Below, in pieces: positions 1 to 5,047 of a stretch of DNA of 9,324 nt. The notes under the pieces are model-generated. The model was not told the origin of the DNA. It saw only the letters and a program-made list of their open reading frames with translations, and ran no database searches. Source of the stretch: Hyphomicrobiaceae bacterium (lineage in GTDB: Bacteria > Pseudomonadota > Alphaproteobacteria > Rhizobiales > Hyphomicrobiaceae); the NCBI GenBank assembly GCA_021775715.1, contig JAJFHI010000438.1, positions 1 through 9,324 of the forward strand, in the 5' to 3' direction. Numbering within the stretch: the stretch's first letter is position 1; every line of letters starts with the position of its first letter. The position numbers were made by a program, and so were the translations under genes.

Positions 1-420
1 GAAAAATTGTTCCACGACCAGAAACAAGTCGACCCAAACGGTTTGTGGGCAGGTGTAACCGCACCAGGCCCGGCCAACGGTTGAGGTAATCAGGAACAGC
101 GCTATTCCCGCCATCACCAAGAGACCCGCTACGTAAAAAAATTCGTGCGGCCAGATTTCAATAAAGAAGAAGTAGAAACGGCGATTGGTCAGATCAACAA
201 GCACGGCTTGGTCTGGCGCGTAAGGTCCGCGATCCCACCTTAGCCAAGGTGTGACGTAATAAATTCCAAGCGTGATGGCCATGATCCACCACTTAAACGA
301 GCGAAATGAACCGCTCGTTCCCTTGGGGTGGATCTTCTGCCGTTTGGCATAGAGCGAGCGTTTGTCTTTTGCATTGACCGCTTCTGCGTCATACGTCTCG
401 ACTGTCGTCTCAGATGCCAT
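1..420 (-). CDS. ccoG: CcoG, cbb3 oxidase assembly polyferredoxin (N-terminal part, cut by window edge)
   Basis: This open frame begins at an ATG (420-418) and reads 140 codons without a stop to the left edge, so only the N-terminus is visible. It starts MASETTVETYDAEAVN, has a basic cytoplasmic segment (about residues 20-42), a hydrophobic helix near 43-60, the segment YAPDQAVLVDLTNRRFYFF, a second hydrophobic helix near 93-113, and then the motif WCGYTCPQTVW with Cys120 and Cys124. That order is typical of CcoG/RdxA/FixG; full-length members are roughly 460-500 residues and carry two 4Fe-4S ferredoxin-type motifs further on, which lie outside the window. CcoG family proteins are inner-membrane proteins that reduce Cu(II) to Cu(I) for loading the CuB site of cbb3 oxidase. 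The gene follows ccoP by 6 nt, and a GAGGAA Shine-Dalgarno overlaps the ccoP end, so it is almost certainly co-transcribed. It was not listed as a complete frame because it lacks a stop here. Confidence 0.93.
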   Translation of the reverse strand, partial: MASETTVETYDAEAVNAKDKRSLYAKRQKIHPKGTSGSFRSFKWWIMAITLGIYYVTPWLRWDRGPYAPDQAVLVDLTNRRFYFFFIEIWPHEFFYVAGLLVMAGIALFLITSTVGRAWCGYTCPQTVWVDLFLVVEQFF

Positions 421-426
421 CGGGAT

Positions 427-1350
427 CTATTCCTCGGCAGAGGGTTGGGCGGGCGTTGCGTCACTGGGTTCGCTTGCAGTTGTCGTCTCACCGCCACCAA
501 GACTGTGCACATAGATCGTTAGCTCTTTCACAGCCACTTCACCGAGACGATCGCCCCACGGTGGCATGACGCCGTGTTTTGGTTTCGTGATCTGTGCGGC
601 GATTTGATCTCCGGTACCAGCATAAAGCCACAACGCATCTGCCAGTTTTGGCCCACCAAATTCACGGATGCCTTCACCATTTTCGCCATGGCAGGAGGCG
701 CAGTTGGTTGTGTAAACCTCTTTGCCACTTTCGGCTGCGCTTGCATCCGCCTGTTTGCCCGCAAGTTTCAAAACATACTGGCTGACATCGGCGATCTGCT
801 TCGGCTCCAGTACACCGTCACCGAATGTGGGCATGAGTGAAAAGCGCGCGTCATCGTCGTCAACGTTGCGAACGCCGTGCTTGATGGTTGTGTAAATTGA
901 ATCAAGGTCGCCGCCCCACAGCCAATCATCGTCGTTGAGGTTGGGGTAGCCGGGCGCACCCTGCGCCCCTGACCCATGACACTGCGAGCAGTTTACTTTG
1001 AAAAGTGACGACCCACCTGCGACCGCAAAGCGATACAACTCGTCCGTTGCTTTGATCTCGGCGAGTGAGCTGGTTTCTATGCGCGCACGCATGCCCGCCT
1101 GCGCATCATGTGCTGCTGCGATTTCTTTCTCGACGATCGATCGAGTGGTCTCGCCGGAAATTCCCATCGTCGAGCCCTCGATCAATGGAATAGACGGGTA
1201 GTAGATCATGTAACCAACGGAAAAAATGACCGTTGCGTAGAACGTCCATAGCCACCAGCGCGGCAACGGGTTGTCAAGTTCTTTGATGCCGTCCCATTCG
1301 TGACCCGTTGTTTCTATGCCGGAGAACTCATCTCGTTCATTTTTTGTCAT
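427..1350 (-). CDS. ccoP: Cytochrome c oxidase cbb3-type, di-haem subunit III (CcoP)
   Basis: CcoP is the membrane-anchored di-haem cytochrome c that passes electrons from the bc1 complex and soluble cytochromes to CcoO in the cbb3 oxidase. The protein is 307 residues. The cytoplasmic N-terminus ends in the conserved DNPLPRWWLWTFYAT segment (27-40), leading into one membrane helix (about 33-51). Two periplasmic cytochrome c domains follow: the first haem-binding motif is CSQCH (Cys121, Cys124, His125) with probable axial Met173 (SLMPTF), the second CASCH (Cys217, Cys220, His221) with probable axial Met262 (HGVMPPW). A Thr/Ser/Pro/Ala/Glu-rich tail ends the protein. A longer frame extends upstream by 29 codons, but that extension overlaps ccoQ. 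The ATG at 1350 is chosen because AGAGGA lies about 8 nt before it and because family members begin close to this point. The start overlaps the ccoQ end by 14 nt, implying translational coupling. Confidence 0.97.
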   Translation of the reverse strand: MTKNERDEFSGIETTGHEWDGIKELDNPLPRWWLWTFYATVIFSVGYMIYYPSIPLIEGSTMGISGETTRSIVEKEIAAAHDAQAGMRARIETSSLAEIKATDELYRFAVAGGSSLFKVNCSQCHGSGAQGAPGYPNLNDDDWLWGGDLDSIYTTIKHGVRNVDDDDARFSLMPTFGDGVLEPKQIADVSQYVLKLAGKQADASAAESGKEVYTTNCASCHGENGEGIREFGGPKLADALWLYAGTGDQIAAQITKPKHGVMPPWGDRLGEVAVKELTIYVHSLGGGETTTASEPSDATPAQPSAEE

Positions 1351-1507
1351 GGGTGTCGTCCTCTTTGAACGGGATTTGGGCGATACGTGCGGCATAGTCT
1401 TTAGAGCCAGGACGGAAGGTAAACAGCACAATGCCAACGAACAGAACCGTCAAATAGATAAGCCCCCAACTGTCGGCGGCATGGCGAAGCGTTTCGTATG
1501 TTGTCAT
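1337..1507 (-). CDS. ccoQ: Cytochrome c oxidase cbb3-type, small subunit IV (CcoQ)
   Basis: A 56-residue protein lies between ccoO and ccoP. It begins MTTYETLRHAADSWGLIYL, continues through a single hydrophobic helix (about residues 14-31, ending LFTFRP), and has a charged tail ending FKEDDTHDKK. Length, single membrane helix, the FRPGSK segment after the helix and its position are those of CcoQ (FixQ). CcoQ is not catalytic; in studied bacteria it stabilises the association of CcoP with the CcoNO core and can protect the complex under oxygen. A strong Shine-Dalgarno, AAGGAGG, sits 8-9 nt before the ATG and overlaps the stop codon of ccoO. The last 14 nt overlap the ccoP start (ATGACAAAAAATGA). 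The gene is easily missed because of its small size. Confidence 0.93.
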   Translation of the reverse strand: MTTYETLRHAADSWGLIYLTVLFVGIVLFTFRPGSKDYAARIAQIPFKEDDTHDKK

Positions 1508-1520
1508 TTTGGGTGCCTCC

Positions 1521-2255
1521 TTATCTGAGGTTGTCTTTGGCCTGGTAGGCCTTGAAGTCCACCAGCGTACCGAGCATCTGCAGGTAGGCGACCATTGCGT
1601 CCATCTCTGTCAGCGTCACTGCGTCGCCATCGAAGTTGGATACGACAGCTTTCGGATAGCGTTTTTTTACATCTTCGGCGGCGTCGCTGTCGGGGTCTGC
1701 CTGGGCGAAGAAATCTACTTTGGCGTTTTCAATCATCTCTTCGGTGTATGGCACGCCGACCGTTTTGTTGGCCTCAAGGTGGCCTTCGATATCGTCTGCT
1801 TTAAGTGGGGTGTCGGCGAGGAATGCGTAGCTTGGCATGATTGATTCAGGCACAACACTTTGCGGGTTTTTGAGGTGCGCAACATGCCAGTCGTCGGAAT
1901 AACGCCCGCCAACACGAGCGAGATCTGGACCGGTGCGTTTTGAGCCCCACTGGAAGGGATGGTCGTACATGCTTTCAGCCGCCAGAGAGTAGTGTCCGTA
2001 GCGTTCCACCTCGTCGCGGAAGGGGCGGATCATTTGGCTATGGCAAGTGTAGCAGCCCTCGCGGATGTAGATGTTGCGTCCGACCAGCTCCAGCGGACTA
2101 TAGGGCCGCATGCCCTCGACCTTCTCAATCGTATTCTTGACGTAGAACAGCGGGACAATCTCAATGATCCCTCCGATCATGACGACAACAAGTGACAGCA
2201 CGAGAAGAATGCTGGCATTGCGTTCAATGGTGGCGTGTGTTGGTAAAATGCGCAT
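1521..2255 (-). CDS. ccoO: Cytochrome c oxidase cbb3-type, mono-haem subunit II (CcoO)
   Basis: CcoO is the membrane-anchored mono-haem cytochrome c that relays electrons from CcoP to the haem b/b3-CuB centre of CcoN. The protein is 244 residues. An N-terminal membrane anchor covers about residues 16-39 (SILLVLSLVVVMIGGIIEIV). The signature EGCYTCHSQMIRP gives the haem-attachment Cys68, Cys71 and His72, and Met140 in ESIMPSYAFL is the likely sixth ligand. The conserved segment GPDLARVGGRYSDDWH (109-124) is also present. The start ATG (2255-2253) has GGAG 9 nt upstream, and this site overlaps the ccoN stop region (7 nt between the genes), consistent with one operon. Length and motif order match the family, with no sign of damage. 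Confidence 0.98.
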   Translation of the reverse strand: MRILPTHATIERNASILLVLSLVVVMIGGIIEIVPLFYVKNTIEKVEGMRPYSPLELVGRNIYIREGCYTCHSQMIRPFRDEVERYGHYSLAAESMYDHPFQWGSKRTGPDLARVGGRYSDDWHVAHLKNPQSVVPESIMPSYAFLADTPLKADDIEGHLEANKTVGVPYTEEMIENAKVDFFAQADPDSDAAEDVKKRYPKAVVSNFDGDAVTLTEMDAMVAYLQMLGTLVDFKAYQAKDNLR

Positions 2256-2261
2256 TGTTTC

Positions 2262-3896
2262 TTACTCCGCAGGGATGGTCGCTTGGGTGGTGCCGCCGAC
2301 GGGCAACTCTTCGCGTTGTTCACCGCGTATAGTCTTGTAAATGTTGTAGACCATCACCAATGCACCGGAGAGATAGAGCAGTCCACCGCACATGCGCATG
2401 ACGTACTCGGGGTGAATGGCGGTTACGGTTTCGATGAACGAATTCACAAGGAAGCCTTGGTCATCGTATTCGCGCCACATCAGACCTTGCGTAACGCCTG
2501 CTACCCACATCACTGCGGCGTAGACCACGATGCCGATGGTTGCGAGCCACAAATGCCAGTTGACAAGGCGGAGTGAGTAGAGCCGCTCGCGGTTCCACAG
2601 CTTGGGCACGAGGTAATACATCGCAGCGAACGTGATCATACCGTTCCAGCCGAGGGCACCAGAATGCACGTGGCCGATGGTCCAGTCGGTGTAGTGCGAT
2701 AGTGAATTCACCGACTTGATCGCCATGACCGGGCCTTCGAATGTCGACATGCCGTAGAACGCCAACGCCAACACCATCATGCGCAGGACTGGGTCGGTGC
2801 GCAGTTTGTCCCAGGCGCCCGAAAGCGTCATCAGGCCATTGATCATACCGCCCCAAGATGGCATCCACAGCATGATCGAAAATACCATGCCAAGCGTCTG
2901 TGCCCAGTCGGGCAAAGCTGTGTAATGCAGGTGGTGCGGTCCAGCCCAGATGTAGAGGAAGATCAGCGACCAGAAGTGGACGATCGAAAGCCGATAGGAA
3001 TAGATCGGCCGTTGCGCCTGTTTCGGCACAAAATAATACATCATGCCAAGGAATCCGGCAGTCAGGAAGAAGCCGACCGCATTATGGCCATACCACCATT
3101 GCGTCAGCGCATCCTGGACACCTGCGAAGGCGGAGTAGCTTTTCGCACCAACCAACGAAACCGGGATCGCCAGGTTGTTGACGATGTGCAGCATTGCGAC
3201 GGTGACAATGAATGAGAGATAAAACCAATTGGCGACATAGATGTGGGGTTCTTTCCGTTTGACCAGGGTCCCAAGGAACACGATCAGATAGGCAACCCAG
3301 ACAATTGTCAGCCACAGATCAACATACCATTCCGGCTCAGCGTACTCGCGCGACTGTGTGACTCCGAGCAAGTAACCAGTTGCAGCCATAACGATGAAAA
3401 GCTGATAGCCCCAGAAAACGAACCAGGCGAGATCACCGCCGAACAGACGTGCCCGGCAGGTGCGCTGCACAACATAGAAACTCGTGGCGATGAGCGCGTT
3501 ACCGCCGAATGCAAAGATAACGGCAGACGTGTGGACGGGTCTGAGGCGGCCAAAGTTTAGATACGGCTCAATGTTAAGTTCCGGCCACGACAACTGCGCG
3601 GCGATAATCACGCCGACAAGAAAGCCTGCGATACCCCAGAACAGTGTTGCGATCACGCCATAGCGCACGACACCGTCCATATAACCAGACGTGTCTGGTG
3701 CTGGCGCCGAGGCACCTGCGGGTTCAAATTTGACGATCCGCAGAACGTAGATCAACGTTCCTGACAGCACGAGACAGAGGACCAGCGCGTGGGCGCGGAA
3801 CAGGGCGTCGTTGCCTGCTAAAGATCCGAAAAAAGCTAACAGAGCCGCAATGAAGAGGGCTGTGATAAGCGCAAAAGTTTCCGAGTTGAATTTCAT
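2262..3896 (-). CDS. ccoN: Cytochrome c oxidase cbb3-type, catalytic subunit I (CcoN)
   Basis: CcoN is the haem-copper subunit that reduces O2 to water at high affinity and pumps protons across the inner membrane. From the ATG at 3896 it is 544 residues with about 14 hydrophobic helices. Ligands can be assigned by motif and by spacing against Pseudomonas stutzeri CcoN: low-spin haem b His122 (RPVHTSAVI) and His411; CuB His271 (WWYGHNAVG), His321 and His322 (GPHHLHY); high-spin haem b3 His409 (IGHVHSG); the His-crosslinked active-site tyrosine is Tyr315 (FLYIWAGPHH), six residues before the CuB pair as in known structures. The N-terminal extension before the haem b helix is usual in alphaproteobacteria. 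Two further in-frame starts exist (ATG 3923, TTG 3926), adding 9-10 residues. I prefer 3896 because GGGGA lies 8 nt upstream, whereas 3923 has no visible Shine-Dalgarno. All catalytic ligands are present. Confidence 0.98.
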   Translation of the reverse strand: MKFNSETFALITALFIAALLAFFGSLAGNDALFRAHALVLCLVLSGTLIYVLRIVKFEPAGASAPAPDTSGYMDGVVRYGVIATLFWGIAGFLVGVIIAAQLSWPELNIEPYLNFGRLRPVHTSAVIFAFGGNALIATSFYVVQRTCRARLFGGDLAWFVFWGYQLFIVMAATGYLLGVTQSREYAEPEWYVDLWLTIVWVAYLIVFLGTLVKRKEPHIYVANWFYLSFIVTVAMLHIVNNLAIPVSLVGAKSYSAFAGVQDALTQWWYGHNAVGFFLTAGFLGMMYYFVPKQAQRPIYSYRLSIVHFWSLIFLYIWAGPHHLHYTALPDWAQTLGMVFSIMLWMPSWGGMINGLMTLSGAWDKLRTDPVLRMMVLALAFYGMSTFEGPVMAIKSVNSLSHYTDWTIGHVHSGALGWNGMITFAAMYYLVPKLWNRERLYSLRLVNWHLWLATIGIVVYAAVMWVAGVTQGLMWREYDDQGFLVNSFIETVTAIHPEYVMRMCGGLLYLSGALVMVYNIYKTIRGEQREELPVGGTTQATIPAE

Positions 3897-3904
3897 CACC
3901 GGTG

Positions 3905-3909
3905 TCCCC
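3905..3909 (-). promoter_or_regulatory. Ribosome binding site deciding the ccoN start
   Basis: GGGGA on the minus strand, 8 nt before the ATG at 3896-3894. It falls inside the possible longer ccoN frame starting at 3923, so it argues for the shorter product. The alternative start at 3923 is preceded by CAGCCTGTATTTG, which holds no purine-rich site. Confidence 0.55.
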
Positions 3910-3975
3910 AGACTGGTGCCCATCAAATACAGGCTGTCTCAGCGCGGACGGTGTCGTAGGCCCGCAGCGGCGGCT

Positions 3976-3989
3976 TTGACTTATGTCAA
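3976..3989 (-). promoter_or_regulatory. FNR/FixK-type box upstream of ccoN
   Basis: The sequence TTGACTTATGTCAA is a perfect inverted repeat (TTGAC-N4-GTCAA) differing from the FNR/Anr/FixK consensus TTGAT-N4-ATCAA by one base per arm. Its centre is about 86 nt upstream of the preferred ccoN start. FNR/FixK control of ccoNOQP under low oxygen is well established in alphaproteobacteria, and no other gene start lies close on the plus side. A -10 element was not clear: TACGAC at 3953-3958 on the minus strand is a possibility, but the spacing is slightly short for a class II site. Confidence 0.75.
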
Positions 3990-4299
3990 TGTCCGAGAAT
4001 TCTGTTGAATTTGTCGCTCCGGGCGTCATGGCCATGAGGTGCTGACTAGAAGGCGTTGGGGTTCGTGCGCTGTGATTCGACGTGCTTTTGCGACGTCCGA
4101 ATGCGTTTAAGCAAAAGGTTGCTGAATGCGGGGATCGAATCCCGTCTCTGGTCGGGCACAACAAAGGAACTCAGCCGGTCGCTTGCAGCGTTACAAGATG
4201 GGCATGTCGCAAATTAGTAATGTGTTGAAGAAGATGGATGACGTGCGGGGGGGGGGGGGTCCTCGAACCCAAACGAACGGGTCGGGATGGCGCAGGTCA
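3990..4299. other. Intergenic stretch with no supported gene
   Basis: No convincing coding frame was found here. A plus-strand open frame (4126-4392) and a minus-strand one (4191-4400) cross the G run and look random in composition or read through transposase debris. A short imperfect hairpin (GACGTGC, TTTT loop, GC-bulge-ACGTC; 4079-4097) has no T run and is not called a terminator. A segment near 4128-4150 resembles a tRNA T-arm but lacks the rest of a tRNA. Confidence 0.6.
4247..4259. repeat. Homopolymer run of 13 G
   Basis: Thirteen consecutive G residues (C on the minus strand) lie between the unassigned intergenic stretch and the transposase remnant. Such runs slip during replication and are also a common site of sequencing error. 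No intact gene or clear promoter is placed so that length change would obviously switch expression: the nearest intact genes start hundreds of bases away. Confidence 0.95.
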
Positions 4300-4484
4300 G
4301 CCGATGAGTGGACGTTGCTTATACACATGGTCGGGGTGCTGCCAATTGCAGCGATGTTGTCATCGCGGCAGATAGGTCTTTCTCTGCTCTGACGTTTCAA
4401 AAGCAGTGGCTTTACCCATGCGCAGATGGCGGTCTGGATAAGGCGTTCCGCCTTGCCGTCGGTCTGCGGGTGTAGTGTTTGGAA
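4300..4484 (-). pseudogene. IS481-type transposase remnant (C-terminal catalytic part, frameshifted)
   Basis: Reading the minus strand from 4484, the first frame gives HPQTDGKAERLIQTAICAW (residues encoded 4472-4416), matching the IS481-family rve integrase core signature of the form PYTPQTNGKAERFIQTxLREW, whose Glu is the third catalytic acidic residue. After a one-base loss near 4396, a second frame gives TSEQRKTYLPR, then TGA (4362-4360) where the family has Trp, then QHRCNWQHPDHVYKQRPLIG, which lines up with the family's HRYNWHRPHxSL region. The two matches occur in the right order and distance across the frameshift, which makes chance unlikely. The N-terminal HTH and the first catalytic Asp residues are not visible, and the remnant may extend to about 4530 in a decayed form. 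No terminal inverted repeats or target duplications were identified. It cannot encode an active transposase. Confidence 0.78.
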
Positions 4485-4648
4485 TACAGCCTGAAGGCAC
4501 TTGGCCGGCAGCGCAATGAAATCGTGTCAAGCTGATCCATATTTAGAACGCTGCCGCAATATTCGTACGCGTTTGGCGCCGCAGCCTGGCTAGTTGATCC
4601 AGTATTCAAATCTTTCGTATCGATATTATGTACTAATGGGTTATATAG

Positions 4649-4659
4649 TGACAGTGTCA
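4649..4659. promoter_or_regulatory. Short palindrome TGACAGTGTCA, possible operator
   Basis: TGACA-G-TGTCA is a perfect 11-bp inverted repeat directly after TTATATAG, which resembles a -10 region. Similar TGACA/TGTCA operators are bound by some TetR-family repressors, but no TetR gene is in the window. The nearest downstream gene on the plus strand is almost 400 bp away, so a target is not evident. It may belong to a lost gene. Confidence 0.3.
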
Positions 4660-4701
4660 GGCGAAAAATGCACTTGTGACTTTGTGAATACGACATCTGA
4701 C

Positions 4702-4719
4702 TGTTCCGTGCATGGAACA
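4702..4719. promoter_or_regulatory. 18-bp near-perfect palindrome, possible operator
   Basis: TGTTCCGTGCATGGAACA has six-base arms TGTTCC/GGAACA and a TGCA core; only one of nine base pairs (G/T) breaks the symmetry. With no loop it would act as a dimeric-regulator DNA site rather than an RNA hairpin. It lies in sequence of lower GC content between the transposase remnant and the receptor gene, about 330 bp before the receptor start. The regulator is unknown; the window's own XRE protein is one candidate, by inference only. Confidence 0.35.
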
Positions 4720-4758
4720 TAAGTTATCTTTACCTAGCGGAATTTCTGGAGGTCTTAA

Positions 4759-5028
4759 ACTCTGAGCTATCAACGGGTAATTGGGTGTCTGGGGGCGATA
4801 AGACCGCATAAATTGGCTGGCTTGCCACGATCGGACGTTTTGAAAGCCCGTAGGAAAACACATTTGCTCGTTGACGAAGTGAGTAGATCAAAACGGGCTG
4901 CACTTGAGATTGACTGCGTGAGGCAAACGTCACTGCCACCTGTCGGCGGCCCGCTGAAAATCTACGAAACAGAAATGAAGTGGACCGCTGTTTGCTGCAC
5001 CGGCGGCTACAGTTTTATGGCTTATTGA
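4759..5028 (+). other. Unassigned open frame before the receptor gene
   Basis: The frame is open for about 90 codons from 4759 to the TGA-free end at 5028, but it has no ATG; the first usable start is TTG at 4813, giving 71 residues. The middle part (KARRKTHLLVDEVSRSKRAALEI) has a protein-like charged, helical composition, while the end (CCTGGYSFMAY) does not resemble a known domain. It stops 19 nt before the receptor start and would cover any promoter of that gene. No ribosome binding site is evident. It could be a small gene, a decayed C-terminal fragment, or chance. I do not recognise it. Confidence 0.2.
4992..5019 (+). promoter_or_regulatory. Possible promoter of the TonB-dependent receptor
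   Basis: TTGCTG (4992-4997) and TTTATG (5014-5019) are separated by 16 nt and would start transcription about 20 nt before the GTG start. Both hexamers match the housekeeping consensus only partly. No Fur-type or other iron box was recognised nearby. Confidence 0.22.
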
Positions 5029-5047
5029 TTGGTGTGAGTTCTTTGCG

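Noticed and set aside
2461..2868. Minus-strand 135-codon frame and other frames within the cco genes
   Set aside because: They lie in alternative frames of ccoN, ccoO and ccoP, which have full sets of conserved haem and copper ligands; the alternative products have no recognisable features.
4128..4160. tRNA-like T-arm (GGGGATCGAATCCCGT) as a tRNA gene or attachment site
   Set aside because: The loop departs from the canonical TTCGAAT form, no CCA end follows, and no matching acceptor 5' strand or anticodon arm is present upstream. No second copy of the segment was seen in the window.
4126..4392. Plus-strand open frame of 88 codons
   Set aside because: It runs through the 13-G tract and across the antisense of the transposase remnant; no domain or ribosome site is evident.
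4412..4720. Minus-strand open frame of 102 codons
   Set aside because: It reads the transposase relic in a frame other than the main motif frame (HYTRRPTARRN instead of HPQTDGKAER), so it is a by-product of the decay rather than a gene.
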